Shown here in pieces: positions 13,573-22,165 of a stretch of DNA of 35,309 bases. The stretch comes from Ruminiclostridium sp. (GTDB taxonomy: Bacteria > Bacillota > Clostridia > DSM-8532): positions 1 through 35,309 of the forward strand of contig JAAYJG010000330.1 in assembly GCA_012523055.1 (NCBI GenBank), written 5' to 3'. Both the position numbers and the translations under genes were made by a program. The notes under the pieces were generated by a model. It was not told where the DNA came from and searched no databases. It saw only the letters and a program-made list of their open reading frames with translations. The first letter of the stretch is position 1. The number at the start of each line of letters is the position of its first letter.

Positions 13573-15705
13573 TTATAGTGAAGAACCCTGATCAATTTTC
13601 CGCTGGTAAACAGAAAGGCTAAAGAAAAACCGACTCCCTTTGCCCGGTTCGCTTTGAATCTCTATTTGTGAGCCGTGGCTGGCCAGTATTTCCTTTACAA
13701 TCGCAAGACCGAGGCCGTTGCTGTCTTTGCCCGCCTTGCGGGCCTTTGATACGATGTAGAAACGTTCAAATATATGGGCTCGATCTTCTTCGCATATCCC
13801 GATGCCTGTATCACTGATATTTACCTGCAACAAACTGTTTTCTTCATTAAGTGCAAAGGTTAAGTCAATTTGTCCGTCGGCAGGCGTATACTTTACTGCG
13901 TTATTTATAAGGTTTGCAAAAACCCGTTCCATTTTCCGAACATCTGCCTTCACAAACATCGCGTGCAAAAATGAATCCTCATGTGCCCCGGGTTTGATAA
14001 TCTTGAATGAAACCTTTGCCTGGTGCATGTCCAGACTGCATTTTTCAGAGAAATATAGAATAAATTCGATTACCGACATCTCTGTATACTGAAGCTGAAA
14101 CTGGCGTGATTCCAATTGAGAAAGCTCAAACAGTTCCTGCACCATATTGCTCATCTGGTAGGACTTGTCCCGCGCCCTGATGAGGTATTCCTGCTGCTGC
14201 CAGGGATCCTTTACGATACCATCCAAGATGGTGTTAATATATCCGATGACGGACGATATGGGCGTCCTCAAGTCGTGGGACACATTCTGCATCAGGTTCT
14301 GCAGAGATTTTTCAGAACGGGAGACAGCCTGGTAAGCTACTTTCAGCTCTTCCCTGGATGTCTCCAGTGCCAGGGTTCGCTCCTTTACTTTTTCCTCCAG
14401 GCCTTTATTGGCCGATCGCAGTTTTGCAGTTAACAATTCCACCTGCGAAAAGCTACCTGAAAACTTTCTTGCCAGAACAAGTGCCTGTGTTAAGGTTAAA
14501 ACCAGCAGACCGATGGAGGAAAGATCGCCCCGTGTTACGAAATTGCGCAGGAAATGGTTGTGACTGTCGGCTACAATCACACTTAAAAACAAAACATCGT
14601 TCAGTGCTGTGAAAACCATCATGGTTAAACCGAAACCAAGTAAATAGGCTCCTGGCCTTTTTCTGATGCAGGTGATAAGGACAATCCACAGCACATAACC
14701 GAAGGTGCAAATTGAAAACACCTGATAAACGGGGTTGACCAGTGTAAAGATACGGGCGGGGGTTGTTAATACCAGAAGTGAAAAGGCTGCACCGATAATC
14801 TGAATGACATGGTTGGCTTTTTTTGAAACATCCTTTGGAAATATGGTTCTCAGGTATGAAAACACCAGAGGAATTCCGTAATAATACGCTGTGGTCTGTA
14901 TTTTATGAGCCAATTCCCAGGGGAAGCCTGGAAAGAGATGAATAAAGAATATTTCACCGACAAACAGCGTTCTAAGGCTGATCAGGATCGAGTAAATCCC
15001 GAGATACAGCGAGGATTTATCTTTTGTACGATACAGGAACAGAGCGATATGGTATAAACCAATGACGAAAAGGCTGCCGAACAGGAAAAGATCCAGCGCA
15101 AGGTTGCAAATCCGTATTTCAACCACCGCCTCCGCTGTTCCCAACCAGATGCTTTCAAGAATCCCACCACTGCGATGGCTGGCGTTGGAAACCTGAAGGA
15201 CAAGCTCAATAGGATCGGTATTTCCCTGCAGGAAATGGATTTGGGGAAGATACTGGGGCTTCATCTGTTCTGCTGCAGTGGCCGTTTCCCCGGCAGAAGC
15301 CAGCAGGTCGCCGTTAGCCCACATGCGGTAGGATGTAAATATGCGGGGAATTTTTATTCCCAGCAGCTCATCTCCGGGGTTTGTGATCAATAAACGAAAG
15401 GTAGCAAAACCTGAGCCAGAAAGCTTTTCACCATCCAGTTCGAAATTGTTCCATGCTCTGGGCAGTTCTATCCACTTTTTAGCCGCTTCATGGCTGCCGG
15501 TATGAAAATCCTCGGGAGAAAGCAGTTCATTCCAATAAAACTCCCATTCTCCATCCAGAGTTAGCATCGGCGATTCTTCCCGGTTCCACCCGGACAAATC
15601 CATTACTCCGTTGCGAAACTCTTCTTCTCCTGTCTGTGCAAAGCTCATTTGCGTAAAGGCTGTGAACACCATAAGCAGCAGCAGCCATACAAATTTCTTT
15701 TGCAT
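13573..15705 (-). CDS. Sensor histidine kinase with 7TMR-DISM-type sensor
   Basis: A 710-residue membrane kinase. A signal peptide (1-23, ending MSFAQ) leads to an extracellular beta-rich domain (about 30-190; DGEWEFYWNELLSPEDF, later IPRIFTSYRMWANGDLL) of the 7TMR-DISM extracellular type, which resembles carbohydrate-binding modules. Seven transmembrane segments (about 200-415) follow, then a coiled coil (420-470). The kinase core has His477 in NVSHDLRTPISS, an N-box in FANLINNAVKYTP, and G-boxes DTGIGI and NGLGLAIVKEI. The length is normal for the family. It is cotranscribed with the response regulator downstream and points away from the giant surface-protein genes at 16360. The ligand is unknown; the sensor type suggests an extracellular glycan or small molecule. 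Confidence 0.92.
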   Translation of the reverse strand: MQKKFVWLLLLMVFTAFTQMSFAQTGEEEFRNGVMDLSGWNREESPMLTLDGEWEFYWNELLSPEDFHTGSHEAAKKWIELPRAWNNFELDGEKLSGSGFATFRLLITNPGDELLGIKIPRIFTSYRMWANGDLLASAGETATAAEQMKPQYLPQIHFLQGNTDPIELVLQVSNASHRSGGILESIWLGTAEAVVEIRICNLALDLFLFGSLFVIGLYHIALFLYRTKDKSSLYLGIYSILISLRTLFVGEIFFIHLFPGFPWELAHKIQTTAYYYGIPLVFSYLRTIFPKDVSKKANHVIQIIGAAFSLLVLTTPARIFTLVNPVYQVFSICTFGYVLWIVLITCIRKRPGAYLLGFGLTMMVFTALNDVLFLSVIVADSHNHFLRNFVTRGDLSSIGLLVLTLTQALVLARKFSGSFSQVELLTAKLRSANKGLEEKVKERTLALETSREELKVAYQAVSRSEKSLQNLMQNVSHDLRTPISSVIGYINTILDGIVKDPWQQQEYLIRARDKSYQMSNMVQELFELSQLESRQFQLQYTEMSVIEFILYFSEKCSLDMHQAKVSFKIIKPGAHEDSFLHAMFVKADVRKMERVFANLINNAVKYTPADGQIDLTFALNEENSLLQVNISDTGIGICEEDRAHIFERFYIVSKARKAGKDSNGLGLAIVKEILASHGSQIEIQSEPGKGSRFFFSLSVYQRKIDQGSSL

Positions 15706-16359
15706 ATGCTAATCTTATCCTCTCCTGTATACTCTGCCAGGGGCTTGAACCCTGAAGGTTTTTTATGTACTTTTACTGGATGAGCCCAAGTTTTGGCTCA
15801 CAATTCACGCAAGTCAGGAGTATATCGCAGTCTTCAGCCGAGGAACACCCCTCAGGAAGGCACTAAGGCACCCCTGCGTATTTTGCAAGAAAAAACGCTT
15901 ATGTATTTTATCCCTTCGGGCCAAGAATACGTGACTCATTCACTATATCGACATAAATCGATAAAATCCTTCATATGGAATAAATACTCTCTCTTTAGCA
16001 AAACTTTAGGATTTCTTTAGGTTACTTTGATATTGGAGGCGCGTTTTCGCATGTTAATATGGGTATTAGATCAGTATGGCAGAGGGACGCAGGCAGACAC
16101 ATACCAGATCTATAATCCGCTGTGTGGGATGCCATCAGCGTATTTCTTTTATATAAGGTAATCGGTACCCATTGACAGGTGTTTTTCAACCCTCAGGCGT
16201 TTTTCAACCCTGAGTGTTGAAAATGCGCGAAGAGGTGGGCGGGGGCTCATCAATGCCTCGTTATATAGAAAACGAAGAATTAGGTGTTTCATATTTCATT
16301 TCATTGATTGGTGTACAGGAACTTATATTTGCAACGATTTTATCACTTGGGGGGTTATC
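15706..16359. other. 654-base divergent intergenic region
   Basis: It separates the minus-strand kinase from the plus-strand giant gene. A 75-codon plus frame (15793-16020) has no ribosome site and looks spurious. Visible signals: an inverted GAGCC/GGCTC near 15782; crossing complementarities at 16065-16136 (ATTAGATC with GATCT..AAT, and ATGGCA with TGCCAT); and the repeat cluster at 16181-16223. No convincing consensus promoter for the giant gene was identified. The size and structure suggest a regulated or long-leader region. Confidence 0.5.
16181..16223. repeat. Direct and inverted repeat, possible operator
   Basis: GTTTTTCAACCCT occurs twice (16181-16193 and 16199-16211). The second copy also forms an inverted repeat with GTTGAAAA (TTTTCAAC 16201-16208 with 16216-16223). 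It lies 137 bases before the giant gene and could be a regulator binding site or an RNA hairpin. Confidence 0.4.
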
Positions 16360-19300
16360 GTGTTGAAAAAATGGTTTACTTTTCTTTTTACAATTTCGTT
16401 CCTTATGACTCTGTTTACATTACCCGCCTTCGCATCCATACGGAGCTACGGTGATGAAAACAATAATTTCCATAGGGATCATTTCTACATCAGTAAGGAT
16501 GAGAACGGGCATGGCAGCGATAGCGATACATCCGGCGGAATCGGCGGCATCGACAGCAACGGGTTTTATAACGGATGGGTAGACCCGCAGGATGAGTCTG
16601 AAGACTTTAAAGTATGGTACAAGCTGGATTTTTCCGCCGAGGATATGCAGAGGATCAACAAAGGGGACATCAGCGCGAAGGTGAGCATGTGGGTGGCAGA
16701 TACCCGATCCGGGCTGAACGACTATGCAATCTTTGAGTGGTTTGCCATGGTAAACGGCGACTGGAAATCTCTGGACAAAACCTCCAAAGCACTGGAAGAC
16801 TCGGCTACCTGGACATATACAAGAAGTATCCCGGTGAACAGCACCGCGCTGGAGCTGGACTTTTCCTCCGACGAAGACGGGAGCAATGATGTTGAGTTCA
16901 ACAAAATAAAGGTTTATTTCTACGACTCCACGGCGCCTACCGTGAAAAGCATTCAATCCAATGATTCAGGAACGAAGATCATTGGAAATTCAACCAGTTT
17001 TACAGTTACCTTTGATGAAGCGGTCAATGTGACAGGCACTCCCAAAATTAAGATGAATACGGGAGGATACGCATTTTATACCTCAGGGTCGGGTACCGAC
17101 ACCCTTACGTTCAAATATACGGTGACGCAGGGAGAGGAAACGGAACAGCTGAACATCCATACAAGCCCGATGGCCATCGAGCTAAATGAAGGAACGATCG
17201 CGGACAGGGGACCCAACAACGCCAGTCTGACCCTCATGAACAAAACAAACAATCTGGTGACCAAAAACATTCGGATAGACGGCAAGAAACCCGAAATCAA
17301 ATCCATTTCCCCTTTAGCGAAAGATGCATCCGGGACGGCTTCGGTAAACCTGAACAGCGGTGACACGGTAACACTGACGGTTTCCCTTACCGAGTCCGTG
17401 AATGTAAGCGGTACGCCCGCTGATATAAGACTGACACTAAATAATGGGAAATATGCCGTATGTCAGGCAACGGGAAACGGAATCAATACGCTAAGCTTCA
17501 AATATACCGTCAGTGCCGGCGACACAGATGTGAACGTTTTGGACATTGTTGGATTAACAGGGGGAACCATCAAGGATTTGGCCGGAAATGAACTGGTACG
17601 AACCACTAAAAGTATTGCCGCATCGGGTATCCGCGTTGACAATACACCCCCGAAGGCAAGCTTCAATGCAACCCAAAATACGCAATACAAAAGCTCCCAA
17701 AGCACAAAGGTGACACTGTCTGATACCACGGCGACCACAACAGGCTCTGGATTAACCGGCCTTACCTATAAATATACCTGGTCCACCGACAGCAATATTG
17801 CCAATGTGAATTGGAGTACGGTAACAAACAGCAACCCTGGCACTGGAACCCTTACAGTGACACAATCGTCCGTTACCGGGAAATACTATCTGCATATCCG
17901 GGCTGTAGATATTGCCGGGAATGTGGGATATTCAACATCAGGGGTGTTTTATCTGGATAACCAGGGCCCGGTCATTACATTAAGCCCGACGGGAGCATCT
18001 TCTCCGGCTGCAGATTATACTGTAAAGGTGACTGTGCAGGATGCTCTGTCCAATCTTCTGGCATCGTCGCTGCGTTATCAATGGTACCAGAGCGGGATAG
18101 ATGCTAACAAGTGGAAAACATTGACCCTGACAAGTGGAACAGCAAACATTTCCGCCATCGGCAGTGGGGCAGATGTTCATGGGAACTGGAAGCTTGTCGT
18201 GGAAGCCTCGGACACACTGAATAACAAAAGCGTGAAGCAAAGCGGAAATTTTTTCATTGATAAAAAACCGCCGGTTATTACGATCAGTCCGGCCGCCACT
18301 GTAAGCGACGATTACCACAAAGGCTATTCCATTACCGTCACCGCAGCCGACCCAAACGATGGATATGCTGCCGGAACTATTATGGGCAGATGGTATCAAT
18401 GGACAAGCAACTCAATAATACCGGCAGCAGGGGATGTGAACTGGAAAACAACCAGCGGCACTATCTCAGAAAGCACATACCATGGAGCTAAATACCTGCA
18501 CGTTAAGGCGCAGGACAACTCCGGGAACATCGCGATTACAACCCAACTCTTCCAGTTCGACAACGCCCCGCCTGTTATCGTTTTCAACACTGATGGTTCT
18601 GAAACGGTTCAGGGCAGCACTACAGCCAGCATATCTGTTCGGGATGATCATTCAGGCCTCCAATCCTGGGATTACCAGTGGACGAAGAGCGGTGCATATG
18701 ATGATACGAAATGGATACCAACCACATCGTTTACCTTTCCTTTAAAAGATGTGAACGGGGATTGGTTTTTATCGATCAGGGCCTGTGATAATGTCGGCAA
18801 CGTCAGTTATGCCACCAGCAAGCGTTTTCGCATAGATAACATGCCACCGGACGGTGGAATCGACGTTCTTGATGAAATAACAAACACCAATAAAGTGGAT
18901 ATCGAACTGTGGGCCACAGACACCAATTACCCTGATCAGATTGAATACCGGCTTTCTATTGGCGAAGAGGCTGCCTGGAGTGAATGGAAAACCTTTATTC
19001 CTGCTCTAAGCGAGAACCTGCCAGATATGGAGGGGCTTCACCGGATCAGGGTACAATACCGTGACCGGTTCGGCAACGTAAGCAGCATTAATGAGGACAC
19101 GGTGATTCTTGACAAAACGCCGCCTTCTGCTGAAATTGCTTATTCAACGGATGATTGGACTTCCGGGGATGTCACAGCAGTTCTTTGTGAGGTTACAGAC
19201 ACCTACAGGCAGGGGGACGACCATGTGAATATGGATCCGAGGAAGATAAGCTTTGTCGGGGATCCGTCATCTATTATTTATAACGAGGTGAATCATACCT

Positions 19301-22161
19301 GGCGGTTTACCTTCACACAGAACGGCAGCCGGGAATTCACCCTCAGGGACATCGCTGGAAATGAGAGTACCTACCAGGCAAAGGTGGAATGGATAGATAA
19401 AACGAAACCGGATATCGTTCTTTCAATGAACAGTAACAGTAATCCAGCCCGCAATGCGGTTGTTACGTTAAATGCATCCGATATTGTGGAATTAGACGGA
19501 AGAAACCTGAAAACAGAACTCCCGGAGCTGATATATTACCAATGGACTCAAACCCCTGAAGATCCGGCGGAAGACGACGAGGAATGGCTTGAGGCAACCA
19601 ACAATACTTCAGTGGAGTTAAGCGGGGTGGATGGAGACTGGTTCCTGCATGTGAAGGCGGCAGACAGAGTAGGGAACACAACCATTCTGGGAAGTGGCAG
19701 GTTCTTAATGGACAATACTCCGCCCGAAGCAAACGTTACCTTTGATAACACAAAACCGACAGCAAACGCAGTAACCGCCTATATATCGTTTAATGAACCC
19801 ACCACCGTTACCAATCCTGCCAATGGGAATACCTATTACACATTTTCTGAAAATGGAGAGTTTACCTTTGAATATAGGGATACGGCCGGTAATGAAGGGA
19901 CTGAAACCATCGAGGTGAGCTGGATTGATAAGAGCCTTCCGGGTGCTGAGATTCACTACTCAACAACTGACTGGACCAATCAGAATGTTACGGTCACTGT
20001 CTCGGTCTATGATGACAACAATACCGGGCTTGTTCAATTCAATTTCCCTGAAGGTATGGATTATAGTTTCATATCAAATGAGGTAACCGAAGCCCTTAGT
20101 GTGATCGAAACGGTCTATGAAATCCGTCAGAACGGCTTATTCAGCTTTATCGTGAAGGATTTTCAGAGAAATTTATCCAATGAAGTAAATGTTATAATTA
20201 ACAATATCGACAGTATAAAGCCAGAGGGCAGTCTGGTTTACAGCGAAACGAAACCAACACGGAACGATGTTGAAGTGTCGGTGATAGCCTCTGACAATAC
20301 CAATCAGAAGGTTGATATTGTTCCACCAGCTGAAGCACGGGTCCAAAATGTGGGAGGAAATGATCGATATGTATTCAGTGAAAACGGAAGCTATGATTTT
20401 CTCTTAAGAGACGTTGCCGGTAATGAAACCGTTCTGACAGCGGAAATTATGAATATTGACAGGGAGCCGCCTACAGGAATTTTAACTTATTCAACCGAGA
20501 CATGGACAAAAGAGCAGGTTACCGTTGAATTAACCTGTGATGACACGATCACGATCCTCAACAACAACGGATCCGGTTCGTTCACCTTTTATAACAATGG
20601 CAGCTTTGTCTTCAGAATTATGGATGCTGCCGGAAACATCAGTGAGGTTCCTGCACAAGTAACCTGGATAGACAAAGAACCACCCGCCGCTGTGGTGAGT
20701 TACAGCACAATGAACAGAACAAACCTGGATGTTTTGGTTATCATCGATACATCCGACAACAGCGGACAGACTGTTCAAATCAATGTTCCTGAAGGGTTTG
20801 AACCCGTTGTCGTAGAAGAAAAGGGACAGTACCTGATCTCCGGGAACGGAACCTATCAGGTTACTCTTGTCGATATTGCAGGGAACGAAAGGAAATTGAC
20901 GATAACGGTTAATAACATCGACAAAACCCTGCCAACCGCGGCAGTCGAGTATTCCACCACATCCCTGACCAATGAAAACGTGGAAATAAGGCTGACACTG
21001 TCCGAAGAAGCCACCGTTGCCTGTCCGGAAGGAATACTTGCCGTGGAAAAGGACGGTAATATGGTCTACATAGCCCATGAAAATGGTGAATACACCTTTA
21101 AGCTGACCGACCTGGCACAGAATGTGAACACGATAACGGCCGAGATCGGGAATATCGATAAAAAGCCTCCTGCAGGTTTCGTAACCTACAGCACCCTTGA
21201 ACCGACAAGGGGGCCTGTAATTGTAAGAGTATTTGCTGATGAAGATTTTGTAGTATCAAACAATTTAAATTCAGTTGAGCGGATCTTCAGCGAGAACGGC
21301 TCATTCACGTTCACCCTTGTGGATGCAGCGGGGAATATCGGCACGGTGGACGCCAGTGTCTCCAATATTGACAATGAGCCACCGCAAGTGGGCATTGTTT
21401 ACAGCACAACAGAAACAACAAACAAAAATGTGACCGCCATGGTTGAATCGGATGAAGAGATAATGATCCTGAACAACAATGGCAGTAAATTCTTCGAATT
21501 TAATGATAACGGAGCCTTCAGGTTTGTTGTCTCGGATCTTCTGGGAAACAGTACCAGTATTTATGCAGAGGTTAAAAATATAGACAAGCAGGCACCTGTC
21601 ATCACTTTAGCGGGTGGGAACCGGGTAATGCTTGAAACGGATAAACTGCTGGAGGGCCAGATCCCCGCGAGAATACTTGAAAAACTGCAGGATTATACAG
21701 CCTTCGATGAGAAGGATGGAGACCTTACGGCGTCAGTACAGATTGATACCAGTTCGCTGGATATAACGAAAACCGGATTAAATGAAGTGAAATACAGCGT
21801 TACGGACAAAGCTGGAAATACAGTAGAAGTGATCAGAAGTGTTATGATGATTGACAAAAACGCTTATAGAGCTTATGTGAATGGCCTGGATCCCCTGTAT
21901 GAACCGATGGTGTTTGATAAGTCCACCCTTGAGTTTGTTGTGACGAACCCACAGGGCGCTCTGGAGGTTAAGTGGAAGAGCGGATTTTGGAGCGAGGGTT
22001 CGATGAAGTCCATGGCAAACCTTCTGGAGAAGGTTGATGGGCGCTATGTGTTCAACGCTCCCAATGCCGGATTCTACACCTTCTATATTCAGGATCAGGA
22101 GAGGAATACCAGCTATCTACAGGTCTTTGTCCAATCTGTTGGACCAACGGAGGTGAAATAA
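16360..22161 (+). CDS. Giant secreted Ig-like repeat protein
   Basis: 1933 residues, exported by an N-terminal signal peptide (LKKWFTFLFTISF to LPAFAS, cleavage near 26). Domains in order: an N-terminal globular part (30-190); two Ig-like modules of the FDEAVNVTGTPKI type (about 192-425); about five modules with xYxWxxSG, then GDWFLxVRAxDxxGN and IDNxPP (427-915); one further module of that type embedded among nine modules of the YSTTxxTNxxVxVxV type, each ending in an FxFxDxAGN and NIDKxxP motif (about 918-1740); and an Ig_5-like module (TAFDEKDGDLTASV) before a unique C-terminus. There is no SLH, LPXTG or catalytic motif, so it is secreted or held by its partner. Start GTG 16360 or TTG 16363 follows a GGGGGG site. 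Four bases separate it from the SLH gene, so they form an operon. Confidence 0.9.
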   Translation: MLKKWFTFLFTISFLMTLFTLPAFASIRSYGDENNNFHRDHFYISKDENGHGSDSDTSGGIGGIDSNGFYNGWVDPQDESEDFKVWYKLDFSAEDMQRINKGDISAKVSMWVADTRSGLNDYAIFEWFAMVNGDWKSLDKTSKALEDSATWTYTRSIPVNSTALELDFSSDEDGSNDVEFNKIKVYFYDSTAPTVKSIQSNDSGTKIIGNSTSFTVTFDEAVNVTGTPKIKMNTGGYAFYTSGSGTDTLTFKYTVTQGEETEQLNIHTSPMAIELNEGTIADRGPNNASLTLMNKTNNLVTKNIRIDGKKPEIKSISPLAKDASGTASVNLNSGDTVTLTVSLTESVNVSGTPADIRLTLNNGKYAVCQATGNGINTLSFKYTVSAGDTDVNVLDIVGLTGGTIKDLAGNELVRTTKSIAASGIRVDNTPPKASFNATQNTQYKSSQSTKVTLSDTTATTTGSGLTGLTYKYTWSTDSNIANVNWSTVTNSNPGTGTLTVTQSSVTGKYYLHIRAVDIAGNVGYSTSGVFYLDNQGPVITLSPTGASSPAADYTVKVTVQDALSNLLASSLRYQWYQSGIDANKWKTLTLTSGTANISAIGSGADVHGNWKLVVEASDTLNNKSVKQSGNFFIDKKPPVITISPAATVSDDYHKGYSITVTAADPNDGYAAGTIMGRWYQWTSNSIIPAAGDVNWKTTSGTISESTYHGAKYLHVKAQDNSGNIAITTQLFQFDNAPPVIVFNTDGSETVQGSTTASISVRDDHSGLQSWDYQWTKSGAYDDTKWIPTTSFTFPLKDVNGDWFLSIRACDNVGNVSYATSKRFRIDNMPPDGGIDVLDEITNTNKVDIELWATDTNYPDQIEYRLSIGEEAAWSEWKTFIPALSENLPDMEGLHRIRVQYRDRFGNVSSINEDTVILDKTPPSAEIAYSTDDWTSGDVTAVLCEVTDTYRQGDDHVNMDPRKISFVGDPSSIIYNEVNHTWRFTFTQNGSREFTLRDIAGNESTYQAKVEWIDKTKPDIVLSMNSNSNPARNAVVTLNASDIVELDGRNLKTELPELIYYQWTQTPEDPAEDDEEWLEATNNTSVELSGVDGDWFLHVKAADRVGNTTILGSGRFLMDNTPPEANVTFDNTKPTANAVTAYISFNEPTTVTNPANGNTYYTFSENGEFTFEYRDTAGNEGTETIEVSWIDKSLPGAEIHYSTTDWTNQNVTVTVSVYDDNNTGLVQFNFPEGMDYSFISNEVTEALSVIETVYEIRQNGLFSFIVKDFQRNLSNEVNVIINNIDSIKPEGSLVYSETKPTRNDVEVSVIASDNTNQKVDIVPPAEARVQNVGGNDRYVFSENGSYDFLLRDVAGNETVLTAEIMNIDREPPTGILTYSTETWTKEQVTVELTCDDTITILNNNGSGSFTFYNNGSFVFRIMDAAGNISEVPAQVTWIDKEPPAAVVSYSTMNRTNLDVLVIIDTSDNSGQTVQINVPEGFEPVVVEEKGQYLISGNGTYQVTLVDIAGNERKLTITVNNIDKTLPTAAVEYSTTSLTNENVEIRLTLSEEATVACPEGILAVEKDGNMVYIAHENGEYTFKLTDLAQNVNTITAEIGNIDKKPPAGFVTYSTLEPTRGPVIVRVFADEDFVVSNNLNSVERIFSENGSFTFTLVDAAGNIGTVDASVSNIDNEPPQVGIVYSTTETTNKNVTAMVESDEEIMILNNNGSKFFEFNDNGAFRFVVSDLLGNSTSIYAEVKNIDKQAPVITLAGGNRVMLETDKLLEGQIPARILEKLQDYTAFDEKDGDLTASVQIDTSSLDITKTGLNEVKYSVTDKAGNTVEVIRSVMMIDKNAYRAYVNGLDPLYEPMVFDKSTLEFVVTNPQGALEVKWKSGFWSEGSMKSMANLLEKVDGRYVFNAPNAGFYTFYIQDQERNTSYLQVFVQSVGPTEVK

Positions 22162-22165
22162 GATA

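Noticed and set aside
15793-16020. 75-codon plus-strand frame in the kinase/giant-gene gap
   Set aside because: No ribosome site, no protein-like pattern; overlaps what looks like regulatory DNA.
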